Source of the DNA: Dehalococcoidia bacterium
GTDB taxonomy: Bacteria; Chloroflexota; Dehalococcoidia; Lucifugimonadales; Lucifugimonadaceae
Length of the DNA stretch: 64,000 bases
Reading direction: 5' to 3'
NCBI GenBank assembly: GCA_022824185.1
Contig: JAJEAU010000013.1
Coordinates: 1 to 64,000 of the forward strand
Shown: positions 1 through 8,095 of the stretch, piece after piece
Layout of the letters: each line of letters opens with the position of its first letter
How positions within the stretch are numbered: position 1 is the stretch's first letter
The notes under the pieces: generated by a model
Seen by the model: only the letters and a program-made list of their open reading frames with translations
What the model was told of the DNA's origin: nothing
Database searches by the model: none
Program-made: the position numbers and the translations under genes

Positions 1-451
1 CCCCGGCCCGAGCGAAGGCAGCTCGGGCGGAGATCTGGAACATAGGGAAGGGCTCAAAGCCCGTGACCAGATACACGACGCATGTCGACCGTGAAACGAA
101 GGCGCAGGATGCGCAAGACCTGCACCTTCGGGAAGCGGCAAGGTCGAAAGTCCGAAGCGGACAAGCCGGACAGGCTGATCCATTCGAACCGTCCGACCGA
201 TAAGACCGGAAGGGTCAAGCGAGGCGATCGCGGCAGGGAGAGACCCGAGCGAGGCCCCCGGCAAAATCAGAAATCCGAAAAATTTCGGAAAAACAAAAAG
301 GGGTCAAAACCCCCGGTTAAACGCGTCTACCGATTTCCCCCTCTCCCCTCCGCGGGAGAGGGCCGGGGTGAGGGGGCCGGAGAGGTGCACCGCCCTCCCC
401 TAACGATTAAACTTTGATGATCCCGTCACCCTCCCTCCCGGTCGACTTTCA
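1..451. other. Non-coding or unassigned stretch at window start
   Basis: I see no convincing gene in this stretch. A plus-strand open frame at 82-417 encodes an extremely Arg/Lys-rich, low-complexity peptide with no ribosome-binding site and no recognisable domain, and its last third is made of a dispersed palindromic repeat (337-376). Near position 6 there is a short inverted repeat (GCCCGAGC/GCTCGGGC), and around 299-315 a GGGG/CCCC hairpin. Both could belong to a structured RNA or the end of a transcript entering from outside the window, but I could not match it to RNase P, tmRNA or another known RNA. Confidence 0.4.
337..376. repeat. Dispersed palindromic repeat (CCCTCTCCC/GGGAGAGGG type)
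   Basis: C-rich arm CCCCCTCTCCCCTCC is followed by CGCGGGAGAGGGCC and the tail GGGGTGAGGGGG, so the element folds into a strong hairpin. Related elements recur at 47301-47330 (inside a gene) and 53130-53168. This is a common type of intergenic repeat in many bacterial genomes. Confidence 0.7.
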
Positions 452-1807
452 ATGCCAATCCCTAGCGTCAACCGCCTCGCACGCCGCGCGAGGGTCGGGG
501 CACGACGACGCAACCACTTCTACGGCTGGAACGTCGTCGGAGCAATGTTCTTCGGCATGTTCCTCGTCCTCGGCACCCGCAACGGCTTCGGCGTCTTCGT
601 CGAAACATGGGAGCGAGAGTGGAACGTCACAACCGGCGAAATATCAGTCGCAGCCGCAATCGGCTGGATCGTAAACGGCTTCTCCCAACCAATCCTCGGC
701 AAACTCGTCGACAAACACGGCGGCAAAATCGTCGTCGTCGTTAGCTTCGTCGTAATGGGCATCTCCTACCTGCTCCTCGCATTCATCGACAGCGTCCTCA
801 TGCTCGCAGTCCTCTTCGGTGGCGTCGTCTCATTCTTCGCCGGCGGCGTATCCCCCGGAACATCCGGAGCCGTCATCACCAGATGGTTCCAGCGCAAACG
901 AGGCATGGCCATGAGCGTCGTCGCAGCCGGAGGATCCCTCGGCGGACTCGTCATGGTCCCCTTCCTCGCACAACTCATGCTCGCCACAAGCTGGCAGACA
1001 ACATGGTTCATCTCCGGCATCCTAGTCCTCGTTCTCGGACTTCCAGTCTCGATCCTCGTGATCCGCAACAGCCCAGAGGACATGGGAGTACTGCCCGACG
1101 GCGAGGCCAGAGCCCGTGACGAACAAGCCTCGGCAGACCAAAGACTCCGCTCCCAATCCATGATGCGCGGAGGCCCACTAGGCTCCGAGAGTTGGACCCA
1201 AGCCTTCAAATCGTGGCCCATGTGGCAACTCTCCATCGGCTACTTCGTATGCGGCATCACCACCGCAAGCATCTCGACCCACTTCGTCCGATGGGCCATC
1301 AGCGAAGACATCTCACAAGCCAACGCAGCCTGGGCATTCGGCATCCTGATGGGCATCAACGCCGGCGGAGTCATCCTCATCGGCCTCATGTCCGACGTCT
1401 TCCAACGACACTACCTCCTAGCCATGGTCTACCTCGTCCGCGGCGTCGCCTTCGTAACCCTGATCATCTTCCCCGGCGCCCTCGCAATGTGGGCCTTCGC
1501 AGTCATCGGCGGAGCATCATGGCTCGCCACCGTGCCACTCACAACAGGACTGACCGCCGACGTCTACGGCGTCCGAAACGTCGGAATGCTCGGCGGACTC
1601 ATCAACTTCTCCCACCAGATGGGTGGCGGCGCAGCCGTCCTACTCTTCGGCCTAACATTCGACAAACTAGGAACTTACGACCCCGCCTTCGCCGCCGGAG
1701 CCATATGCCTCGCCGTAGCCGGCATCGTCATCCTCACGATCAAAGAAACCAAATACTCGGTCCGCTACACGCCGACAACGCCGGCGGTAGGAACTTCGGT
1801 CAGCTAA
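452..1807 (+). CDS. MFS transporter (monocarboxylate/oxalate-formate antiporter-like)
   Basis: A 451-residue integral membrane protein of the major facilitator superfamily, expected to carry a small carboxylate or related solute across the inner membrane. After a basic N-terminus the sequence NHFYGWNVVGAMFF starts TM1, and it resembles the first helix of the monocarboxylate-porter/OFA branch. About twelve hydrophobic segments follow. The A-like loop reads GKLVDKHGGKIV (about residues 81-92) and the central cytoplasmic loop (about 210-245) is charged. The substrate cannot be read from sequence; sugar-acid dehydratases elsewhere in the window make an organic acid plausible. The plus strand here is strikingly C-rich at third codon positions. 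The ATG at 452 is the first plausible start. Confidence 0.85.
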   Translation: MPIPSVNRLARRARVGARRRNHFYGWNVVGAMFFGMFLVLGTRNGFGVFVETWEREWNVTTGEISVAAAIGWIVNGFSQPILGKLVDKHGGKIVVVVSFVVMGISYLLLAFIDSVLMLAVLFGGVVSFFAGGVSPGTSGAVITRWFQRKRGMAMSVVAAGGSLGGLVMVPFLAQLMLATSWQTTWFISGILVLVLGLPVSILVIRNSPEDMGVLPDGEARARDEQASADQRLRSQSMMRGGPLGSESWTQAFKSWPMWQLSIGYFVCGITTASISTHFVRWAISEDISQANAAWAFGILMGINAGGVILIGLMSDVFQRHYLLAMVYLVRGVAFVTLIIFPGALAMWAFAVIGGASWLATVPLTTGLTADVYGVRNVGMLGGLINFSHQMGGGAAVLLFGLTFDKLGTYDPAFAAGAICLAVAGIVILTIKETKYSVRYTPTTPAVGTSVS

Positions 1808-1831
1808 TCGACGAGACTTCGACGATCATCA

Positions 1832-2071
1832 GTGTTCGCACCCATCAAACAGATCGGCCCCGCATCCTCGATCCACGCCCATCACACCGAGTCGGTCGAC
1901 CCGACCCTTGCCGGCTGGATCAACGATCTACTGCACGAACTGCTAGGTTGGGGACCGTGGACATTCGTCGCCGTCTTTGGCCTCGCAATCGTCGCGATAC
2001 CGATCTGGTTGATCTACACGACCCTGAGAAATGGAACCGTCGTAGACGAAATTGAAGGCGACGAGGAGTAG
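1832..2071 (+). CDS. Small single-pass membrane protein, unknown function
   Basis: A 79-residue protein starting at GTG, 24 bases after the MFS gene and in the same direction, so probably cotranscribed with it. It has a hydrophilic, His-containing N-terminus, an amphipathic stretch (about residues 30-38), one strong transmembrane helix (WTFVAVFGLAIVAIPIWLIY, about 43-62) and an acidic tail rich in Glu/Asp. I recognise no family. It may be an accessory subunit or simply a small membrane protein. That it is real is supported by the clean hydrophobic profile and the operon-like spacing. Confidence 0.55.
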   Translation: MFAPIKQIGPASSIHAHHTESVDPTLAGWINDLLHELLGWGPWTFVAVFGLAIVAIPIWLIYTTLRNGTVVDEIEGDEE

Positions 2072-2087
2072 AGGTCTGGAACGCGAT

Positions 2088-2164
2088 TGGTACCCCGTAC
2101 GGGATTCGAACCCGTGATCTCCGGCTTGAAAGGCCGACGTGCTAGGCCGCTGCACCAACGGGGC
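2088..2164 (-). tRNA. tRNA-Glu (anticodon UUC)
   Basis: Read on the minus strand, a 7-bp acceptor (GCCCCGT with ACGGGGT, first pair G-U), a D arm, the anticodon stem TCGGC/GCCGG enclosing loop CTTTCAA (anticodon TTC), and a T arm ACGGG-TTCGAAT-CCCGT form a canonical cloverleaf. The 3' CCA is encoded. It reads Glu codons GAA/GAG. Confidence 0.96.
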
Positions 2165-2300
2165 GGGAAACGATCGCGAAATGCGATCTGCACAACCAAT
2201 CAAGAATAACATCGAGGCCCCCAATTATCCCCGTGTTAAGTTTGGATAGTCCATTCGACAACATGGAAACGGCAGATCGGCACATACTCGGAAGGACCGC

Positions 2301-5126
2301 ATGAAGTTGCGGTTGGAGTGGCTTGCCGGGATTTTGGCGGCGATCATCGTCGTCCTCGTAGCGGTGCTGGTGGTGCTCTGGCTTACGATCAGCGGCGACG
2401 ACCAAGATCCGAGCCCGATCACCCAGCCTACCCTCGCACCAACCGAACCGCCGATCATTCCCACGGTCTTCACTCCCACCGCCACATTCACCGCGTCACC
2501 AACGGCCGAACCCGAACCAACCGCGACGACGCAGCCAACTTCGACGCCGATCCCGACTGCCACTCTGGCACCCACGGCCTCGCCGACTCCCACTCCAGAA
2601 CCGACCAGCACGCCGGAACCCATCCCGACACCGACGCCCATCCCCACGCCCCAACCCACCGAAACTCCCGTACCATCGCCATCGCCCGATCCCAAATCCA
2701 CGCCAGTCGTGAAAGATGCTTGCCTCGAAAACGCATCCCTGGCGAAAGATTGCGAAACCCTCCTAACCCTGCGAGACGAACTCGCTGGAGACGCCGCGTT
2801 GAACTGGTCCGACGATCGTCCGATCAGCGCGTGGGAAGGCGTCGAACTGTCAGACGACGGCGACCTCATCGCGTCGCTGACCCTCGACGGTCGTCAACTA
2901 TCCGGACGCATCCCAGCATCGCTCGCCAACCTAATCGGCTTGGAGGTTCTGTCCATCGAAAACAACGCTCTGGGCGGCGAACTGCCCGCCGAACTCGGCG
3001 ACATGGATCGTCTCGAGGTATTGAGGCTCGACGGCAACCGCCTGACCGGCGAAATCCCGCAAGAGTATGGGAAGTTGCCCGGCCTTCACACCATGCTGAT
3101 CAGCGGAAACGATCTCGCAGGCTGCATCGCCGCCCGACTACGAAAGATCGCGATCAACGACTTCGAACAGTCTGGCCTCGACTTCTGCGAAGAGGAAGAC
3201 GACAACTCTCCCGAGCTCTGTTCGTTCGGTATCGCGATCCCAGATCCAGAAGCTGATCGCGCCCTAATCTCAGACTGCGCCGCATTGCTGGCAATGCGAG
3301 ACGAGCTGGGCGGCACACTTCGGTTGAACTGGTCGGCATTCCGACCGATGGACGAGTGGGAAGGAATCACAATCTCCAGCGAGCCACGTCGTGTCGCTTC
3401 CTTGGACCTAACACAGACGGATTTGGACGGCGTAATACCAGTCTCCATCGGCGAGTTGGAGCATCTGGCAGAACTTTCACTGCCCGAAAACAACCTCACC
3501 GGCGGTTTGCCGAGCGAATTGAGCGACCTCCAAAACTTGAGGATTCTGAATCTAGCAGGCAACGAATTGACGGGTGAGGTACCGTTGGAAATCGGTCTGC
3601 TGACCGAACTCGAACAGATCCACCTGCAAGAAAACCAGCTCTCAGGCGAACTGCCGACAACAATCGGCGATTTGATTTCGATCCGAACATTGCGGTTGAG
3701 CAACAACCAACTCTCCGGCATGATCCCAAGCACGCTCGGGCTGAACTCCACTTTGGAACGATTGCATCTGGACGGAAACCAATTCGTCGGAGAGCTACCA
3801 CCGAACTTCGGAGATCTGACAAACCTCCAAGTGTTGGACCTCAGGGCAAACAACCTCTCGGGCACAATCCCAACTGAGTTCGGCAACTTGGCAAACTTGA
3901 CCGTCGCCTATCTATCTGGCAACGCATTCGTTGGATGCTTGCCGATAGGCTTCGAGACCGTCGAAACCAACGATTACGAAGAGCTCAAGTTGGAGGTGTG
4001 TGGCCCAGCACCTGTAGTCGGCGAAGGCCCATGCACGAACGGGATCGCTATCCCCGCAGAGATCTACACCCCTGAACTCGCAGACGACTGCGCGCTACTC
4101 CTCGAATTGATCGATCCCCTCGAAGCAGAGGACATTCTGGACCGGCCGGTCGATTACTCAATCGAAAACTGGTCGGGTGTCACCATCGGAGGTTCACCAA
4201 CTCGCGTAACGGGCTTGGAACTCAGCGAGCGTGGATTCCAATACGAAATCCCGATCGAGATGGGCAGGCTAACGGGCTTGACGATCCTTCGCCTCGATGG
4301 GAACGAGTTTGAAGGCGTGATACCGGTCGAGTTGGCATTCCTGTCCAGTCTCGAAGAATTGCAACTGCAAAAGAACTCATTGACCGGCGACGTCCCGCCG
4401 CAGTTTGGCAACATGCGCGATCTAAAGGTCCTGGACCTCAGCGAAAACGAGCTTACGGGCACGATCCCGCCTGACTTGGGCGGCATGATCAGCCTAGAGA
4501 CGCTGATCCTAGCCGAGAACGAGTTGTCTGGAGAAATCCCCGACACGATCGGCATGTTGGAAAGCTTGACGACGCTGAATTTGATGAGAAACACACTGAC
4601 GGGAAACATCCCCGCAACGTTAGGCGAACTGTCCAACTTAGAGCGATTGATCCTCTCGCGCAACCGACTCGAAGGCGAAATCCCTGAAGAAATCGGCAAC
4701 CTGACAACGCTGAACGAAATCGATCTCAGCACCAATCAGATCGGAGGTCGAATACCTTCGGAGTTGGGCGATCTCGTAAACCTTGAAGAGTTGCGATTCA
4801 ACCACAACCTGCTCATAGGCGAACTGCCCGACACGCTGCGAAACCTTCCCAATCTGCGAATCTTCAACGTCGAATTCAATGACCTCGGCGGCCTGCAACC
4901 GATACCAAGCTGGCTCGGCGAAATCACATCGCTGACCTCATTGGTGTTGAACAACAATCTATTTGCCGGTTCGATACCACCGGAATTGGGCAACCTGACC
5001 GAACTGTCGGAGCTCTTCCTGAACTTCAACTTCCTGAGAGGCTGCGTGCCACAGCTGCCCAAGCCATTGTTCCACACCGACCTTCCGAAATTGGAACTGC
5101 CGGATTGCGAAGGCGTCGAGAACTGA
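2301..5126 (+). CDS. Membrane-anchored leucine-rich-repeat protein with Pro/Thr-rich stalk
   Basis: A 941-residue cell-surface protein. Residues about 8-30 form one uncleaved-looking transmembrane helix (LAGILAAIIVVLVAVLVVLW), followed by a low-complexity PT/PTP stalk (about 35-135) and then three blocks of plant-type leucine-rich repeats with the consensus LxxLxLxxNxLxGxIPxxLGxL. Each block opens with a recurring cap module, C...DCxxLLxxRDxL...LNWS...W.G. It begins near residues 144, 312 and 578, with the third copy divergent. The second and third caps each follow a block-closing Gly-Cys element. The likely role is extracellular protein or glycan recognition or adhesion. The ATG at 2301 follows GGAAGGA. 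A related gene lies at 47942-50724. Confidence 0.85.
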   Translation: MKLRLEWLAGILAAIIVVLVAVLVVLWLTISGDDQDPSPITQPTLAPTEPPIIPTVFTPTATFTASPTAEPEPTATTQPTSTPIPTATLAPTASPTPTPEPTSTPEPIPTPTPIPTPQPTETPVPSPSPDPKSTPVVKDACLENASLAKDCETLLTLRDELAGDAALNWSDDRPISAWEGVELSDDGDLIASLTLDGRQLSGRIPASLANLIGLEVLSIENNALGGELPAELGDMDRLEVLRLDGNRLTGEIPQEYGKLPGLHTMLISGNDLAGCIAARLRKIAINDFEQSGLDFCEEEDDNSPELCSFGIAIPDPEADRALISDCAALLAMRDELGGTLRLNWSAFRPMDEWEGITISSEPRRVASLDLTQTDLDGVIPVSIGELEHLAELSLPENNLTGGLPSELSDLQNLRILNLAGNELTGEVPLEIGLLTELEQIHLQENQLSGELPTTIGDLISIRTLRLSNNQLSGMIPSTLGLNSTLERLHLDGNQFVGELPPNFGDLTNLQVLDLRANNLSGTIPTEFGNLANLTVAYLSGNAFVGCLPIGFETVETNDYEELKLEVCGPAPVVGEGPCTNGIAIPAEIYTPELADDCALLLELIDPLEAEDILDRPVDYSIENWSGVTIGGSPTRVTGLELSERGFQYEIPIEMGRLTGLTILRLDGNEFEGVIPVELAFLSSLEELQLQKNSLTGDVPPQFGNMRDLKVLDLSENELTGTIPPDLGGMISLETLILAENELSGEIPDTIGMLESLTTLNLMRNTLTGNIPATLGELSNLERLILSRNRLEGEIPEEIGNLTTLNEIDLSTNQIGGRIPSELGDLVNLEELRFNHNLLIGELPDTLRNLPNLRIFNVEFNDLGGLQPIPSWLGEITSLTSLVLNNNLFAGSIPPELGNLTELSELFLNFNFLRGCVPQLPKPLFHTDLPKLELPDCEGVEN
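2430..2700 (+). repeat. Pro/Thr low-complexity stalk-coding repeat
   Basis: Degenerate short-period repeat of PTx/PTP codons (ACC/ACG-CC) encoding the stalk of the LRR protein. Similar tracts occur in the genes at 10856, 33695 and 37770. Confidence 0.7.
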
Positions 5127-5134
5127 GGTCTTGA

Positions 5135-5908
5135 TCACTCCATAGGATGATCTTCGGCGCGGTCCTGCGGGTTGTAGCCGATGGTTCGTCGACCATGTTC
5201 GATGTCCCAGAAGCGCCACCGGTTGTTTGAAACGCCGTAGAAGATCTCGAAACCCAAATCGGCCGTCAGACAACGATCTACAAGATGCGCCAAGTCCCCA
5301 TGTGAAAGCCAAGTGGCATAGGCGCGGATATTCGTGGGACGGTTTTGAGGGACTACGCTGCCGATGCGCAGACACGCCACCTCGAGACCGAAATGCTCGT
5401 GGTAGTAACGTCCCGTCGCTTCGCCGAACACCTTGCTCACGCCATAGTCGCTGTCGGGCCTGATCGGAACATGATGATCTACTTGCGGGATGTTCGCCGG
5501 ATCGTCGTCGATGAGCGAATAATCACCTCGCCCGATGCTCTTGTATGGCTCGTCGAGTTCGAAGTTCCCAACAGCGTGATTCGAACTGGCGAATACAAGC
5601 CGCTTGAGCCCGTGTTGCCTCGCCGCCTCATAGACATTGTGGGTAGACGCGATATTGTTGCGCAAAACATCGGGCCAAGGAGTTTCGACAGGCGCATTAG
5701 CGGCAAGGTGGACGACGGCATCCTGGCCCTCGAACGCGGGAGCCATCGCATCGTAATCAAAGCAATCGGCGAGCGTGAAATCCGCAACCGAATCGTCTTC
5801 GATCGGTCGAGCATCGATCCCAGAAATCGTGTAACGACCGGTGTCCCCTAGGCGAACTCGTAGCAAGGTGCCGATTAATCCGGTCGCGCCTGTGATGAGA
5901 ATCTTCAT
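5135..5908 (-). CDS. NAD(P)-dependent epimerase/dehydratase-family SDR, uronate dehydrogenase-like
   Basis: A 257-residue extended short-chain dehydrogenase. The N-terminus carries the Rossmann motif TGATGLIG (TGxxGxxG, residues 7-14). The catalytic pair is in YGVSK (YxxxK, about 159-163), with the serine in FASSNHAVG (about 106-114), a segment that closely resembles the SSNH stretch of uronate dehydrogenases, which oxidise D-glucuronate or D-galacturonate to the aldarolactone. Length (usually about 265) fits Udh. The stop lies 8 bases from the convergent LRR gene. Several sugar-acid dehydratase-like genes in the window fit a uronate/aldarate pathway, but none is adjacent. It could also be a sugar-nucleotide epimerase relative. 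Confidence 0.75.
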   Translation of the reverse strand: MKILITGATGLIGTLLRVRLGDTGRYTISGIDARPIEDDSVADFTLADCFDYDAMAPAFEGQDAVVHLAANAPVETPWPDVLRNNIASTHNVYEAARQHGLKRLVFASSNHAVGNFELDEPYKSIGRGDYSLIDDDPANIPQVDHHVPIRPDSDYGVSKVFGEATGRYYHEHFGLEVACLRIGSVVPQNRPTNIRAYATWLSHGDLAHLVDRCLTADLGFEIFYGVSNNRWRFWDIEHGRRTIGYNPQDRAEDHPME

Positions 5909-6036
5909 GTCGATCAGGGTTCCCCCATTAGCTAATGGTCTGTTCCGAAGTTCGGCAACGTTATCATGTTAAGTCGCGCATGCGACACTGGCTACGGGGT
6001 TAGGGTTTCGACTAATTTGGCAGTTAAAGGCAAGGT

Positions 6037-6795
6037 ATGGAGTCGTTGATTGAGGCAGCGCGAACCGTTGGCATCGAAATTGATGCCACTCAGGTTGAGC
6101 GGTTCGAGCGATATCGTCAACTGCTGATCGAGTGGAGTAGCCGGATGAATCTCACTGCGGTCAAGGACCCCGATGAGATCGTCGAAGAGCTGTTCATCCG
6201 GTCGTTGAGAATCGCCGTCCCTGCCGGCGGTAGTGTCTCCACCGCGGGTTGGTTCGATGGACGTCGGCTCATAGACATCGGTTCAGGTGCAGGGATACCC
6301 GGTCTGGTTCTGAAATTGGCACTGCCCGGGGTCGAAGTCACGCTGTTGGAGTCGACTAGGAAGAAGTGCGATTTCATCCGGCACGTCACGGCGGACCTCG
6401 ATCTGGATGGCGTGACGGTTCTGAACGCCCGGGCCGAGGAAGCAGGACGCCTTAAAAGTCACCGTGAGCAGTACGATCTAGCCACAGCACGCGGAGTGGC
6501 CAAACTGCCTGTCTTGGCGGAGTACTGCCTGCCGTTCCTGAGTCTTGGCGGTGTCGCTGTTTTGCCGAAAGGCCCGGATCAAGAGGCGATCAAGTCGGAG
6601 ACAGACGGCGCGGCGCACGCGGCAGAAGTCATGGGAGCTGCCCCAGCGATCATTCAGCCCGTAGCACATCCGGGAAGGTCAGCCACCGACCACATCGTCT
6701 ACTGGTTGAAGGTGCAACCGACGCCCGACCGGTACCCTCGACGCCCCGGCATCCCCACTAAGCGACCGATATTCGGCGAGACCACGAGAGCCTAG
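6037..6795 (+). CDS. rsmG: 16S rRNA (guanine(527)-N(7))-methyltransferase RsmG
   Basis: A 252-residue class I SAM-dependent methyltransferase that makes m7G at position 527 of 16S rRNA. Family signatures are clear: WSSRMNLTAVKDPDEIV near residue 31, the SAM-binding LIDIGSGAGIPGLVLKLALP (about 80-99), LLESTRKKCDFIRH, ATARGVAKLP and the C-terminal LPKGPD. In many genomes the gene sits near parA/parB by the origin, but here it is followed by an LPG-synthase-like gene. An AAGGCAAGG Shine-Dalgarno-like stretch precedes the ATG. The C-terminal 30 residues, rich in Pro/Arg, are typical of GidB tails. Confidence 0.95.
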   Translation: MESLIEAARTVGIEIDATQVERFERYRQLLIEWSSRMNLTAVKDPDEIVEELFIRSLRIAVPAGGSVSTAGWFDGRRLIDIGSGAGIPGLVLKLALPGVEVTLLESTRKKCDFIRHVTADLDLDGVTVLNARAEEAGRLKSHREQYDLATARGVAKLPVLAEYCLPFLSLGGVAVLPKGPDQEAIKSETDGAAHAAEVMGAAPAIIQPVAHPGRSATDHIVYWLKVQPTPDRYPRRPGIPTKRPIFGETTRA

Positions 6796-6803
6796 GTTTT
6801 CAC

Positions 6804-7922
6804 TTGCGGTTCATGAGGGGCAACTCGAACTCGCGCAGCGATGGTCAAGGATTGGGCGTCGCCGACGTCGTGCGGAGGGTGTTTTCGTTCCAGACGATTC
6901 TGAGTGCGGCATTTGGGTTGGCGATCATCGGATTTCTCCTATGGCGTGTCCTCGATTTCGAATGGAACGAATTCGTCGAGCACGTCAAGGGGATCAATTG
7001 GTGGTTGTTCGTGCTGGCCGGAGTGCTCTACTACGTGAGTTTCTGGTTCCGGGGATGGCGATGGAAGTTGATTTACAGCTCCTTGGCGAAACGTTCGGAA
7101 AACCCGGAATTGGACCCTTCCGAAGCGCCGCCCATCGCAACGATGTCGACATTGATCCTGACGGGTTGGTTCGTCAACTCGGTGATGTTCTTCCGCATCG
7201 GCGATGCCTACCGTGGCTGGGCGCTTGCCGACCGCACATCTAGCGATACGCCCTCGGCCCTCGGCACGGTCTTCGCTGAGCGTGTGCAGGACATGGCGGT
7301 CGTGTTGGTGCTTGTGGTGATTTCTGCCGTCTGGGCGTTGTTGGTGGACGGGTTCGCAGCATCGGGCGGGATCGTGGATGTGGCGGTTATCGTGGTTGCC
7401 GTCGCTTCGGTGCTGGTGCTCATGTTGTTGCTGGTTCTATATGTGATGGGCAAAGCGGGAGAGAGCCTGGCTCGTTGGCTGCCAACTCGGTTCCAGACGC
7501 ACTATCTGAAATTCCAGCACGGGACGCTCAACAGCTTCCGAGGCAGGGACTTGCCCGTGCAGATCTTGCTGGGTGTATTGGGTTGGTTGATGGAGGTGTT
7601 GCGCTTTTACTTTGTGGCGCAGGCGATGGGTTTGGATATGGCAATGAGCATCGCCATGTTCGCCGCACTCGCCAACGCCATCATGACCACGATCCCGGTG
7701 CCAGGCGGACTGGGATTCGTGGAGACCACGCTGGTTGCGGTGCTCCTCTTGGTGGGATTGAGCGATACTGACGCATTCACGCTGACTCTGCTCGACCGGT
7801 CGATTTCGTGGCTGAGCATCGTAGGTATCGGCGGCGTTGTTTTTCTTGTGATGACGGTAAGGCGAACCGCCGCAAACAACCGAGCAATCGCCGTTGAGAA
7901 GAAAAATCCAGGAGGCGGTTGA
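6804..7922 (+). CDS. Lysylphosphatidylglycerol synthase TM-region/UPF0104 family membrane protein
   Basis: A 372-residue polytopic membrane protein of the AglD/MprF transmembrane-domain (DUF2156-less, UPF0104) type. It has about eight hydrophobic helices, the family-typical WWLFVLAGVLYYVSFWFRGWRW near residues 65-85, and GWFVNSVMFFRIGDAYRGWAL, where the usual motif is N...P.R.GD..R. Later MTTIPVPGGLGFVETTL matches the conserved P.PGG.G..E signature. The start is TTG at 6804 or ATG at 6813, 8-17 bases after rsmG, so the two are likely cotranscribed. Proposed roles in the family are lipid flipping or glycolipid assembly; the substrate is unknown. Confidence 0.8.
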   Translation: MRFMRGNSNSRSDGQGLGVADVVRRVFSFQTILSAAFGLAIIGFLLWRVLDFEWNEFVEHVKGINWWLFVLAGVLYYVSFWFRGWRWKLIYSSLAKRSENPELDPSEAPPIATMSTLILTGWFVNSVMFFRIGDAYRGWALADRTSSDTPSALGTVFAERVQDMAVVLVLVVISAVWALLVDGFAASGGIVDVAVIVVAVASVLVLMLLLVLYVMGKAGESLARWLPTRFQTHYLKFQHGTLNSFRGRDLPVQILLGVLGWLMEVLRFYFVAQAMGLDMAMSIAMFAALANAIMTTIPVPGGLGFVETTLVAVLLLVGLSDTDAFTLTLLDRSISWLSIVGIGGVVFLVMTVRRTAANNRAIAVEKKNPGGG

Positions 7923-7937
7923 ACTGAGTCCGAAAGA

Positions 7938-8013
7938 TGGCGCCCCTGACAGGACTCGAACCTGTGGCACACGGTTTAGGAAACCGTTGCTCTATCCTCT
8001 GAGCTACAGGGGC
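7938..8013 (-). tRNA. tRNA-Arg (anticodon CCU)
   Basis: On the minus strand, the acceptor GCCCCTG pairs with CAGGGGC, the D arm contains AGCTCAGAGGATAGAGC, the anticodon stem ACGGT/ACCGT encloses TTCCTAA (anticodon CCT), and the T arm ends in an encoded CCA. It reads Arg codon AGG. Confidence 0.96.
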
Positions 8014-8095
8014 AAATGACGAAGCGAAGCTACTAGAATCATTGTAAACAGGCGCAATCAAGCACCTGCCAATCCCAATCATCCCCCAACCATCA

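Noticed and set aside
82-417. Open frame for a 111-residue Arg/Lys-rich protein
   Set aside because: Low complexity, no ribosome-binding site, and the 3' third is a dispersed repeat.
1192-2055. 287-residue plus-strand frame overlapping the MFS gene
   Set aside because: Arg/His-rich shadow of the MFS frame; no domain.
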